From: Bacteroidales bacterium
GTDB lineage: Bacteria > Bacteroidota > Bacteroidia > Bacteroidales > UBA4181
Reading direction: 5' to 3'
DNA length: 6,623 bases
Assembly: GCA_031260845.1 (NCBI GenBank)
Contig: JAISKR010000153.1
Span: forward strand, 1 to 6,623
The notes beneath the pieces were generated by a model. The model was not told the origin of the DNA. It ran no database searches and saw only the letters and a list, made by a program, of their open reading frames with translations. Positions 1 to 6,623 of this stretch are shown one piece after another (the first letter of the stretch is position 1; every line of letters begins with the position of its first letter). The position numbers were made by a program, and so were the translations under genes.

Positions 1-855
1 GTCGTGCAGGGTGGCGCAGGGGAAGGTGACGTTGGGTACGTCGCCTGTGCACTCGTAGTCTTTTTGCGGCGAGAGCAGATACGGACCGCTGCGGGCAAGC
101 ACTTTCCACGGTTGTTCCCTGTCGAGCAGCGCGGAACCGAAACTGTAAACGAAACCGTTGCACGAGGCTAACACGCCGTGGTACAGCAGCAGCCAGCCTT
201 CGGGGGTTTCGATGGGAATGGGACCGGCGCCTATTTTGGTGCACTGCCAAGCGCTCAACTCAAATTTTACCGGTGACATCACGTGGCGGTGGCGTCCCCA
301 AAATTCCATGTCGGGCGATTCGCTGTAAAAAATGTCGCCGAAAGGCGTGTGTCCGTTGTCGCTTGGACGGGAAAGCATGGCGAAATGACCGTTTATCTTG
401 CGCGGAAACATGACGCCATTGCGGTTGAACGGCAGGAAAGCGTTTTCCAACTGGTGGAAAACCTTAAAATCTGTTGTCCATGCGCAACCGATGGTCGGAC
501 CGTGGTAACCGTTGCACCACGTCACATAGTAGCGGTCGTCTATCCATACCACACGCGGGTCGTAGCCATATACCCATTCGCCAATCTCTGTATCTGCGCA
601 GGTGAGGCGTATGTCTTCCTCTTCAATGTTCCAGCGGATGCCGTCGTCGCTGAAACCTGCGTGCAGGCGCATACGGCGGTTGGTGTCGTCGCAGCGGAAC
701 ACGCCGGCAAAGCCCTTGCCGAAAGGCACAACGGCGCTGTTGAAGATACTGTTGGAAGTGCTCAGCGCATCACGCGGAATGATAGGATTAGCCGAATAGC
801 GCCAAACGACGCCTTTTTCATTTGCGGGTTTGTTTTCCCAAGGAATAGAACTCAT
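1..855 (-). CDS. GH130 beta-1,4-mannoside phosphorylase (3' end off window)
   Basis: The frame is open from an ATG at 855-853 to the window edge. It gives 285 residues, and the last 40 or so of a family protein of roughly 325 are missing. There is no signal peptide, so the enzyme is cytoplasmic. It fits GH130 inverting phosphorylases, which use phosphate to cleave beta-1,4-mannosides and release mannose 1-phosphate. Visible motifs are [11 protein letters not shown] (35-45), FRCDDT (53-58), GYDPRVV (97-103), FNRNG (143-147), [13 protein letters not shown] (162-174), [15 protein letters not shown] (207-221), YHGV (225-228) and GDVPNV (271-276). Asp99 aligns with the family's catalytic acid. Arg145, Arg163, Lys207 and His226 are likely phosphate-site residues; that assignment is from memory of the family. 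The sequence closely recalls UhgbMP and Bacteroides BT1033-type enzymes (subfamily 2), so Man-beta-1,4-GlcNAc from N-glycan cores is the best substrate guess. Mannooligosaccharides remain possible. The family call is very secure; the substrate is inferred. Confidence 0.95.
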   Translation of the reverse strand, partial: MSSIPWENKPANEKGVVWRYSANPIIPRDALSTSNSIFNSAVVPFGKGFAGVFRCDDTNRRMRLHAGFSDDGIRWNIEEEDIRLTCADTEIGEWVYGYDPRVVWIDDRYYVTWCNGYHGPTIGCAWTTDFKVFHQLENAFLPFNRNGVMFPRKINGHFAMLSRPSDNGHTPFGDIFYSESPDMEFWGRHRHVMSPVKFELSAWQCTKIGAGPIPIETPEGWLLLYHGVLASCNGFVYSFGSALLDREQPWKVLARSGPYLLSPQKDYECTGDVPNVTFPCATLHD

Positions 856-888
856 AACGATTTATTATTTATAATTACTACTGACCGA

Positions 889-896
889 CAAAAATA
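889..896 (-). promoter_or_regulatory. Putative Bacteroidota -7 box for the GH130 gene
   Basis: Read on the minus strand the site is TATTTTTG, an exact match to the Bacteroidota -7 consensus TAnnTTTG. It lies 33 bases upstream of the GH130 ATG, giving a short A/T-rich leader, which is normal for this phylum. No clear TTG is seen about 20 bases further upstream, only a T-rich stretch. The site is therefore half-supported. It agrees with the GH130 gene being a separate transcription unit. Confidence 0.45.
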
Positions 897-928
897 CTGA
901 AAAGATTTGAATAAAAGAGGGGCTGGTT

Positions 929-1001
929 AAAAAAAACGTCCCAATCCAACGACAGTGCGGTTTTCAAAATGCGTTGTCGGGTAAAAAAATCGCGTGGATT
1001 G
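929..1001 (-). terminator. Weak terminator-like structure downstream of the large lipoprotein gene
   Basis: On the minus strand CAATCCA (1001-995) can pair with TGGATTG (948-942). Five bases later comes an unbroken run of eight T (936-929). The enclosed 46 bases contain a smaller possible stem, CAACG (976-972) with CGTTG (951-947). A stem followed by a U-tract, placed between one gene's end and the next gene's promoter-like site, fits an intrinsic terminator. The large loop and the 5-base gap before the U-tract make it a weak example. Confidence 0.3.
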
Positions 1002-1010
1002 AATTTTTAC

Positions 1011-1052
1011 AACCTACGAAGGTTTCGTAGATCTACGAAACTTTCGTAGGTT
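1011..1052. repeat. 42-bp near-perfect palindrome built from two tandem 17-bp palindromes
   Basis: Positions 1011-1052 read almost the same on both strands. Of 21 base pairs about the centre (1031/1032), 20 are Watson-Crick and one (1021 with 1042) is G-T. The element has two levels: it consists of two copies of CTACGAA-N3-TTCGTAG (1014-1030 and 1033-1049) separated by AT, each able to fold alone. It begins 8 bases beyond the stop codon of the large lipoprotein gene. It could act as a 3' mRNA hairpin, a dispersed REP-like element or a protein-binding site. No T-tract follows directly on the minus strand, so it is not a classic intrinsic terminator by itself. The structure is certain; the role is unknown. 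Confidence 0.9.
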
Positions 1053-1060
1053 ATCTATCA

Positions 1061-3367
1061 CTACCTTTTCACAAAATCCGAAAGATACGAACAGCGCGTA
1101 ACGGCATCTTTGTAGAAATCCGTTTTGGCGTATTGTCGCTTCAATTGGCTGAAATAGGGATTTTGCAGAAAATAACTGCCTGTGGGGGCGTATTTCCCGT
1201 TTTGCCATGCGTACAACTCTTCGGATAGCGTTAGTTGGTAGCAAAAAGAAGCCATGAACAGGCTCTGTGCCTTTAATTCCTTGTTTCGCGACGCTTCAAA
1301 CGCCCGCATGAAATACTCGCGTGCCGTGCCGAGATGGTAGTAATGGTACAGTTCATCTGTCGGCTGTGCTTTTTCCCATTGGTTTCTGTCGGCAGACGTC
1401 CATCGATAACTGAGCAATTGCCACGAATTGCCAAAGGTAGTCATCTGAAACAAGCCGCAGGCATAGCGAAACAAATCTTCGGGCGTGGAAGTTCCTTGTT
1501 GTATCCGGTTTTGAAGCGCTGCCATTTCACCGGCGAAACTAAGTTTTGACTGAAAAGTCATTTTTTCGACATTCAGTCCTGCCGCCGGCTTGGCAAATGC
1601 CGCCGGAAGCGCAAAGGGATTGTTGCCCAGATGGAATAGAGGGGAAGCGTCGGACAAGCCTTTAAAATAGTTTTCGGCTTTTTGAAACTGCAATCGGCGT
1701 AGATATTTGGTGCCAATCAATTCCGAAATCGCTGATTCGCTTTGCCGGCAGTGGCGGTACAGGAATGCATCGAAAGCGCTCAGCGTTTCCGGCGCGGCGA
1801 GTTGTTTCAACATCCTTTCCAATTGAGGAATATCCGCATTTTTATCCAAAAAGGCAAAATCGTTCAATTCGTAAATGTTCTCGCCTGCAAAATCGGAATA
1901 CCGGATGGCAATGCCTGTGCACAATGCCGCTTTCACCGGTTGGTGTATATTCAAATATACGGCAGGCAATTTTTCCGTAAAATAATGAGCCACAGTACGA
2001 TTGAAGAAGTCGCGACTTTCAGGCGCCGTGCTGTCCTGCACGTTTGCCAGCAGCCATTCCAACGACGGCAATATACGCGCTTCCGTGTCGGCGTCGAAGG
2101 TTGAAATATCCGTTTCCACAAGCAGTTTGACAGCCATCAACTGCTCGGATACTTTTTTGTCGGGGTGTTCCTGTTCCTGCTCAGCAATGTCCACCAACAG
2201 CGAAGCCGTTTCGTGATTTCCTGACAAGAAAGCCAGATACGCCGCGGCGGTGTGCCACAGTGCAGGACGCCGTACCGCATTCAGTCCGGCATAGTGAATT
2301 GCCAATTCCTGCAATTGACGCGCATGAAAGAGCATATCGTCTTTGCGGTCTGCGTCATATCCGGTCAATCCGGCTTCAATTTTGCTTATCTCGCGGATAA
2401 GCAGCGTTTCGAGATAGGGACTTCCCGGATTCAGGTCATACACGTTTATCAAGGGTTCGAGCGTGGGATGAAAACAAGTGAAGCCTATCATGGCGTGAAC
2501 AACGGATTTCTCAACATCATCCCCGCAAAGGGCAAGCAATTGGGTGGTGTCTGTGCGGCTAATCCGCCAACGGAAGGAAGTCATGGCAGCCTGACTGTAA
2601 CGCGGGCATTGCTCAAACACTTTTGAATAGCCGTACAGCGCTTCGGCGTCGGATTCGATAGCGCCTGAGTAAAAGGAAAGCGCCCAACGTTTAGCCAATG
2701 CCTTGGTTTCAACCGATTCACACATTAATTTGCGGTAATAATCAGCGCAATCAGCCTTCCGGTCGAGGTAAAACGCCATTCTGACCACCTGAAAAGCATA
2801 TCGCAGCCGAAGAAACTCGCTTTTCGACGCGGCGTAATGCTTCAACCCGACGGTGAGCAGCGAATCCTGCACGTTGGCGTCAAAACCGACACTCTGCCAG
2901 TCATCCGAACGCCGTCCCGCCTGCTGTTCGCATATACGCGAATACAGCAGATAATTGAGCGCTGAAATATCCTTGCGCTGCACTATCCGATTCATCATAC
3001 TGTTAGAAAGCCATGCGGGACTTATCTTTTTCCATTGTCCGGTCGTTGAACAAGCGCAAATTTCCTTCAATTCAGCCAAAGGAATGTCGTAAACGACCTG
3101 TTCAGCATCCTTATCGGCAATTTTACCGCTCAAATAGTGCTTCCATTCTGCAATATTCTGTTGTTTATCAGTCTGTTGCTCAATAGCATTGTCGTAATAA
3201 TTCAGGTAACTGAAATAATAATTATGGTGCGCCGGAGGAATATCTTTGCGAAAATAACTTGTGTAGGCGTTATCCTCGTCGATAAACCAGCCGCAGGCAA
3301 GCAGATAAGCCGTAGCGGACACGGCTATCAGGCTAACGGAACAAATCAGCAATTTTGGAACGTTCAT
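1061..3367 (-). CDS. Large alpha-helical lipoprotein, conserved Bacteroidota protein of unknown function
   Basis: The protein has 768 residues and starts at an ATG (3367-3365). The N-terminus is a hydrophobic signal with Lys5 and a lipobox-like LLAC ending at Cys25, so it is probably an envelope lipoprotein. A Tyr- and Asp-rich stretch (residues 28-60) follows. The rest looks almost wholly helical, in TPR-like repeat style, for example around 180-260, 340-420 and 550-580, with a final helical block from 680 to the end. Distinctive segments are FLRLRYAFQVVRMAFY (185-200), YSKVFEQCP (247-255), QMTTFGNSW (641-649) and YAKTDFYKDAVTRCSYL (746-762). I recall similar segments in large uncharacterised Bacteroidota proteins, but cannot attach a function. 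It overlaps the upstream gene by 35 bases and has a promoter-like site inside that gene. A role as a scaffold or protein-binding partner in the envelope is inference from the helical-repeat look only. Confidence 0.9.
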   Translation of the reverse strand: MNVPKLLICSVSLIAVSATAYLLACGWFIDEDNAYTSYFRKDIPPAHHNYYFSYLNYYDNAIEQQTDKQQNIAEWKHYLSGKIADKDAEQVVYDIPLAELKEICACSTTGQWKKISPAWLSNSMMNRIVQRKDISALNYLLYSRICEQQAGRRSDDWQSVGFDANVQDSLLTVGLKHYAASKSEFLRLRYAFQVVRMAFYLDRKADCADYYRKLMCESVETKALAKRWALSFYSGAIESDAEALYGYSKVFEQCPRYSQAAMTSFRWRISRTDTTQLLALCGDDVEKSVVHAMIGFTCFHPTLEPLINVYDLNPGSPYLETLLIREISKIEAGLTGYDADRKDDMLFHARQLQELAIHYAGLNAVRRPALWHTAAAYLAFLSGNHETASLLVDIAEQEQEHPDKKVSEQLMAVKLLVETDISTFDADTEARILPSLEWLLANVQDSTAPESRDFFNRTVAHYFTEKLPAVYLNIHQPVKAALCTGIAIRYSDFAGENIYELNDFAFLDKNADIPQLERMLKQLAAPETLSAFDAFLYRHCRQSESAISELIGTKYLRRLQFQKAENYFKGLSDASPLFHLGNNPFALPAAFAKPAAGLNVEKMTFQSKLSFAGEMAALQNRIQQGTSTPEDLFRYACGLFQMTTFGNSWQLLSYRWTSADRNQWEKAQPTDELYHYYHLGTAREYFMRAFEASRNKELKAQSLFMASFCYQLTLSEELYAWQNGKYAPTGSYFLQNPYFSQLKRQYAKTDFYKDAVTRCSYLSDFVKR

Positions 3368-4331
3368 CTGTTTGTATTTTTTGCAAATATAGCGAATCTA
3401 AATGATACCAGACAATATATTCGGGATTTTTTACTTTTGCCGACAGTATTTTTGCCGCTTTGCGAATGTCGGCAACCGATGGCTCTTCCAATCGGATATG
3501 CTCGCCTTTGCGGATATATGCGCCCCGCAACACAGTTGCACTGTCTGCACGGTACATATCAGGCGCTATTTCGGTGAAAAACGGCTCTGTCAAATCCGTT
3601 TTGCTCAGTTTGTTGATGAGTCCCTTGTATTGTCGGTTGCTGAAACACACGCCCCAACTGAAAAGCGGGAACGCTATATCCATGGGAACAGGATAAATAC
3701 CGGCATGATTGAGGTATGCACGTGTTTCTTCCGTGTCGAGTATGGAATTGCGGTTGCCGTAGGTGGTCAAATGCCCCATATTGTAGCACATCAGGCATAC
3801 CTTGTCCACAGGCGGGACGCCGGTTGTCTTGCTGTATCGCCACTGGTGCAGCCGCAGCGTGACCGACAACTGTCTGCCGTTGAGCAAAGGCGAATCCTTG
3901 ACGAGCCGCAGCAAACGGAAATATTTGTCCTTTGTGCTGCCGTTCCAGTCGCAGTCCAACTGTATTTCGGGCACGTTGCTTATGTTGTGTTGCCTGTTAA
4001 TTTGCCCGATGCGGCTGCATATCTTTTCAGCCAAGCCGCCAATGCTGTCTTCCGGCATAGTTTTCAACACGTCATTGACGATAAACACCACCGGAATCGC
4101 CTCTATGCCTTCGGGCAGACTGTCGCGGAAAAACACCGTTGCCTCGGGCTTGTAGCCGTCGCCACTCGCTACCACGTCGAAGTAGCGGATATACAAACGC
4201 CCTGCCCCGTTCTCGGTCAGCGCCTGCTGTTCGGTCGTGTCCGGTTTGTAAACCGTTCGCCAATAGTAAAAAGCCTGTGGCGGTGGTGGCGTTTTCCCGC
4301 AGGATACGAGAAAAACCGGTATCAATGACAA
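3333..4331 (-). CDS. Lipoprotein of an uncharacterised Bacteroidota family, possible beta/alpha-barrel; start uncertain
   Basis: From the TTG at 4331-4329 this gives 332 residues. Conserved-looking blocks are YYWRT (22-26), LYIRYFDV (46-53), PVVFI (80-84), QLDCDWN (124-130), TLRLHQ (158-163), PPVD (173-176), MCYNMG (181-186) and PLFSWG (222-227). Short beta strands spaced this way, with acidic residues at a strand end (Asp126, Asp128), suggest a TIM-barrel sugar-hydrolase-like fold. There is also a faint likeness to DUF3142 proteins. No enzyme activity can be assigned. LVSC ending at Cys11 is a lipobox, but this start leaves a signal of only ten residues with no basic residue. Reading upstream in frame adds I-T-K-Y-V-S-F from an ATT at 4352-4350, which would make a normal lipoprotein signal with Cys18. 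No ATG or GTG exists in this frame after the stop at 4364-4362. The gene follows the barrel gene by 47 bases and overlaps the next gene by 35. Confidence 0.85.
   Translation of the reverse strand: MSLIPVFLVSCGKTPPPPQAFYYWRTVYKPDTTEQQALTENGAGRLYIRYFDVVASGDGYKPEATVFFRDSLPEGIEAIPVVFIVNDVLKTMPEDSIGGLAEKICSRIGQINRQHNISNVPEIQLDCDWNGSTKDKYFRLLRLVKDSPLLNGRQLSVTLRLHQWRYSKTTGVPPVDKVCLMCYNMGHLTTYGNRNSILDTEETRAYLNHAGIYPVPMDIAFPLFSWGVCFSNRQYKGLINKLSKTDLTEPFFTEIAPDMYRADSATVLRGAYIRKGEHIRLEEPSVADIRKAAKILSAKVKNPEYIVWYHLDSLYLQKIQTDERSKIADLFR
3384..3415 (-). promoter_or_regulatory. Putative internal promoter for the large lipoprotein gene
   Basis: The minus strand reads TATATTTG at 3391-3384, an exact TAnnTTTG -7 box. 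A TTG lies at 3415-3413, leaving a 21-base spacer, within the range reported for Bacteroides -33/-7 promoters. The box ends 16 bases before the ATG of the large lipoprotein gene. It lies inside the last codons of the upstream lipoprotein gene, so the downstream gene could be transcribed on its own as well as by read-through. Confidence 0.5.
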
Positions 4332-4339
4332 AAAAGAAA

Positions 4340-4374
4340 CGTATTTCGTAATTCGTAATTTTTAATTCGTAATT
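4340..4374 (-). repeat. Five-unit heptamer tandem repeat (AATTACG-like)
   Basis: On the minus strand, from 4374 down, the units are AATTACG, AATTAAA, AATTACG, AATTACG and AAATACG, five in exact 7-base phase. The array fills most of the gap between the barrel gene's stop and the usable TTG start of the next gene. It also reads into what should be that gene's signal-peptide codons. Such A/T-rich heptamers are, as I recall, common between genes in Bacteroidota. Because 7 is not a multiple of 3, any unit gain or loss shifts the reading frame across the array. Confidence 0.9.
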
Positions 4375-4378
4375 GATA

Positions 4379-5263
4379 CTACCTTCTGCGCATTTCCAAG
4401 TCAATGTGTTCCTTGTTTTTGAAATAATCCAATCCGAAATAATACGAAAAACCGAATTGAACGTTAAGCGGCATAAATTTGAAACTTAGTCCGTAATTGT
4501 TTACTTCCCCTTTGTCTGTCAGATTGTTGGTAATATCTGTCTTTTCAAAATAGATGAGCACCGGATTCAGCGAAAACTCAAAAGCAAGTCCCTTGGTCAT
4601 GAAATACATGAACCCGGGGGAAATACCTAATCCGACTGAAAATTTTTCCTTTTCTATTTTGTTGATTTTGACGCCATTGTCGTAGATGTTTTTTGCCAAT
4701 GAATGACTGTGCGAGAAACTGAGGTTGGTTTCGTTGACGATGAACAGTCGGTGCGCCCAGTTGAGCGGCACATAATTTTTGAGAACGCCTGCTGCGGAAT
4801 AGGTGGAACTGACATTATTGGTTTCGTAGGTTTGGGCGCTGAAAAGCAGGTCGAACAGGTCTGCTTCTATTCTCACGCGGGTGTCTGAGAAGGAATAACT
4901 TCCTTTGACGCCCACGGACATATTGTTTTTGATGAAATACCCCAAAGCAAGTGAGCCAGAGGCGTTCCGCCTGTATATTTCATCTACCACAGCAAGCGGT
5001 TCAAACCAGTAGTCGTCAATATCATTGCTCTGAAAGCCCACATTGAAGGATAAATAACTGACGCCTTTTTCCAACAGCGCATAAGTGTCTTCCAATTCAA
5101 AGGCTTGCTTGCGATACCCCTTGCCTTTGTTTACTTTTAGCATCAACACTTTCCGGTAATCCTTGTTGGTAGAATCTTTCGGGACAGTCAGTTCATCGTT
5201 TTCGGCGGCAGATACGGCGCCTGCATAACCGGCAAGCAACAGACAAATGATAATCCTTTTCAT
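4379..5263 (-). CDS. Exported outer-membrane beta-barrel protein, function unknown
   Basis: The protein has 294 residues with a good ATG. The N-terminus is a classic Sec signal: MKRIIICLLLAGYAGAVSA with likely cleavage after Ala19. There is no lipobox cysteine at the cleavage site. A charged linker (20-50, Lys/Asp/Glu-rich) precedes alternating hydrophobic/polar strands with aromatic residues, for example GVSYLSFNVGF, GSLALGYFI, MSVGVKGSYSF, FSVGLGISPGFMYF and GLAFEFSLNPVLIYF. These strands and the polar turns between them indicate a small beta-barrel, perhaps eight to twelve strands. It resembles barrel proteins often annotated as hypothetical in Bacteroides. The C-terminus is Arg-rich (MRRR) rather than ending in Phe. 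It lies 19 bases after der with no promoter seen between them, so co-transcription is likely. The next two genes encode lipoproteins, suggesting a shared envelope role. A pore, receptor or structural job cannot be told apart. Confidence 0.85.
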   Translation of the reverse strand: MKRIIICLLLAGYAGAVSAAENDELTVPKDSTNKDYRKVLMLKVNKGKGYRKQAFELEDTYALLEKGVSYLSFNVGFQSNDIDDYWFEPLAVVDEIYRRNASGSLALGYFIKNNMSVGVKGSYSFSDTRVRIEADLFDLLFSAQTYETNNVSSTYSAAGVLKNYVPLNWAHRLFIVNETNLSFSHSHSLAKNIYDNGVKINKIEKEKFSVGLGISPGFMYFMTKGLAFEFSLNPVLIYFEKTDITNNLTDKGEVNNYGLSFKFMPLNVQFGFSYYFGLDYFKNKEHIDLEMRRR

Positions 5264-5282
5264 ATACTTATGTTTTATTAAT

Positions 5283-6593
5283 CTATTTTTTTCTGAAAAA
5301 CAGTTGCATGGGTACGCCTGAAAAATTGAATTTTTCCCTCAGTTGGTTTTCCATGTAACGTTTGTAAGGGTCGCGAATGTACTGCGGCAGGTTGCAAAAG
5401 AACACAAAGGAAGGCGCCAGCGTGGGTAATTGGGTGGCATATTTGATATTCACAAATTTTCCTTTCAGCGCGGGCGGATGATGCTCTTCGATGATTTGTT
5501 GCACCACCTCGTTGAGTTGCGAGGTGGGAATGCGTCTGATGCGGTTTTGATACACTTCCATCGCCACGTCGAGCACTTTTTGCAGGCGCTGCTTGGTCAC
5601 CATTGAGGTGAAAATGATGGGTATGTCCGTAAACGGGGCAATCCGTTCTTGGATGAGGGCTTCAAATTTCTTTGTTGAATGGGTGTCTTTTTCTACCAAG
5701 TCCCATTTATTGACCAAAATCACAACGCCTTTGCGGTTGCGCTGTATGAGCCGGAAGATATTCAAATCCTGCGCTTCGATGCCCTGCGTGGCGTCCAGCA
5801 TCAGCAGGCACACATCCGAACTCTCTATGGCGCGGATAGCCCGCATGACCGAATAAAACTCAATGTCCTCGCTTACTTTGCCCTTTTTGCGCAGTCCGGC
5901 GGTGTCCACCAAATAGAAACGGTGGTTATACTTGTTGTACAGCGTGTCAATCGTATCGCGGGTGGTTCCGGCGATGGGCGTCACGATATTGCGGTCTTCT
6001 TCCGTCAATGCGTTGATAAGCGACGATTTCCCCACGTTGGGACGTCCAACGATAGTGATACGGGGCAATTCCTCTACCTCTTCGGGGGTAACTTCCTTCG
6101 CGGGAAGGCGTTCCAGCACGGCGTCCAACAAATCGCCCGTGCCACTGCCGTTGATGGACGAGATGGTGAAATAATCGCCCAAGCCCAACTTGTAAAACAC
6201 CGCAGCATCATACTGTCGCTCATTGGTATCCACCTTGTTCACCACGAGCATGACCGGTTTGCCCGACTGTCGCAGGATTCGCGTAATACCTTCTTCCAAA
6301 TCGGTGATTCCCGACACCACATCCACCAAAAACAGAATAACATCAGCCTCTTCGATAGCCAACCGCACCTGTTTGCGGATTTCTTCCTCAAACACATCGT
6401 CTGAGCGGGTAATGTAACCGCCGGTGTCGATGAGCGAAAATTCCTGTCCGTTCCATTCCACCTTGCCGTAGTGCCGATCGCGGGTAACACCCGACTGCTC
6501 GTCCACAATGGCGTCCTTCCGTCCAATCAACCGGTTAAACAAGGTCGATTTTCCCACATTGGGACGCCCTACAATTGCTACAATATTACCCAT
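5283..6593 (-). CDS. der: Ribosome biogenesis GTPase Der (EngA)
   Basis: The protein has 436 residues, the normal size. It carries two tandem Era-like GTPase domains and a C-terminal KH-like domain. Domain 1 has GRPNVGKS (9-16), VTRD (36-39), DTGG (56-59) and NKVD (119-122). Domain 2 has GRPNVGKS (183-190), TTRD (210-213), DTAG (230-233) and NKWD (295-298). The KH-like part spans about 350-436 and ends FFRKK. All nucleotide-binding motifs are intact. Der binds GTP and acts in late 50S subunit assembly in the cytoplasm; it is usually essential. The ATG at 6593-6591 is chosen because it gives the family N-terminus [20 protein letters not shown] eight codons earlier falls inside the promoter-like box and adds unconserved residues. 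In many Bacteroidota era lies just upstream of der, which would be outside this window. The downstream barrel gene is 19 bases away. Confidence 0.98.
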   Translation of the reverse strand: MGNIVAIVGRPNVGKSTLFNRLIGRKDAIVDEQSGVTRDRHYGKVEWNGQEFSLIDTGGYITRSDDVFEEEIRKQVRLAIEEADVILFLVDVVSGITDLEEGITRILRQSGKPVMLVVNKVDTNERQYDAAVFYKLGLGDYFTISSINGSGTGDLLDAVLERLPAKEVTPEEVEELPRITIVGRPNVGKSSLINALTEEDRNIVTPIAGTTRDTIDTLYNKYNHRFYLVDTAGLRKKGKVSEDIEFYSVMRAIRAIESSDVCLLMLDATQGIEAQDLNIFRLIQRNRKGVVILVNKWDLVEKDTHSTKKFEALIQERIAPFTDIPIIFTSMVTKQRLQKVLDVAMEVYQNRIRRIPTSQLNEVVQQIIEEHHPPALKGKFVNIKYATQLPTLAPSFVFFCNLPQYIRDPYKRYMENQLREKFNFSGVPMQLFFRKK

Positions 6594-6614
6594 ATATCTA
6601 TTATATTCAAACCG

Positions 6615-6622
6615 CAAATTTA
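6615..6622 (-). promoter_or_regulatory. Putative -7 box for der
   Basis: The minus strand reads TAAATTTG, matching TAnnTTTG, 21 bases before the der ATG. The -33 element would lie beyond the window and cannot be checked. If real, the leader is about 15 bases and the site would drive der and probably the envelope genes behind it. Confidence 0.4.
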
Positions 6623-6623
6623 A

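Noticed and set aside
283..900. Plus-strand open frame of about 205 codons
   Set aside because: It lies opposite the GH130 gene, whose minus-strand frame matches a well-known family over its whole length. The plus-strand protein resembles nothing and is a shadow.
950..979. Plus-strand hairpin (CGACA...TGTCG) in the intergenic gap
   Set aside because: It needs three G-U pairs and one mismatch, has no following T-tract and has no plus-strand gene to serve. It is probably chance.
3402..4328. Plus-strand open frame of about 308 codons
   Set aside because: It mirrors the lipoprotein gene on the other strand. The minus-strand product has a lipobox and coherent motifs; the plus-strand product shows none.
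4072..4404. Minus-strand frame of 110 codons through the heptamer array, considered as an alternative 5' end that a unit loss would join to the lipoprotein gene
   Set aside because: It also begins with TTG, not ATG, and its downstream part is a shadow of the lipoprotein gene. Phase switching by this route is not supported strongly enough to claim.
4821..4830. GTTTCGTAGG, sharing nine bases with the 42-bp palindrome
   Set aside because: It is inside the barrel gene, encodes ordinary residues and has no inverted partner nearby, so it is a chance match.
5679..6404. Plus-strand open frame of about 241 codons
   Set aside because: It is antisense to der, which is intact with all GTPase motifs, so it is a coding shadow.

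Overview
The window looks like chromosomal DNA from a member of the Bacteroidota, most likely Bacteroidales. Three things support this. The Der GTPase and the GH130 phosphorylase both have sequences typical of that group. No gene has a convincing Shine-Dalgarno sequence, and the leaders are A/T-rich instead. The promoter-like sites match the Bacteroidota -7 box (TAnnTTTG). Every supported gene lies on the minus strand, so transcription runs from high to low coordinates. No plus-strand gene, tRNA, rRNA, CRISPR array, IS element or transposase is visible.

Layout in transcription order. (1) der (5283-6593) encodes the double GTPase for 50S ribosome assembly and has a -7 box at the window edge. 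(2) After 19 bases comes an exported, probably beta-barrel outer-membrane protein (4379-5263). (3) Next is a lipoprotein of a conserved but uncharacterised family (3333-4331). Its start is unclear because a heptamer repeat (4340-4374) covers the place where the start codon would be expected. (4) A large alpha-helical lipoprotein (1061-3367) follows. It overlaps gene 3 by 35 bases and has its own promoter-like site inside gene 3. (5) A 205-base non-coding gap (856-1060) holds a striking 42-bp palindrome made of two tandem 17-bp palindromes, a weak terminator-like structure and a promoter-like site. (6) A cytoplasmic GH130 mannoside phosphorylase (1-855) runs off the left edge.

Genes 2-4 read as a small cell-envelope cassette: one outer-membrane barrel and two lipoproteins, closely spaced behind a housekeeping GTPase gene. 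What they do together is unknown. The GH130 enzyme appears to be a separate transcription unit for intracellular phosphorolysis of beta-1,4-mannosides, with N-glycan core Man-GlcNAc as the likely substrate.

The most unusual features are the 42-bp double palindrome, the heptamer repeat that removes any ATG start from the middle lipoprotein gene, and the uncharacterised envelope trio itself.
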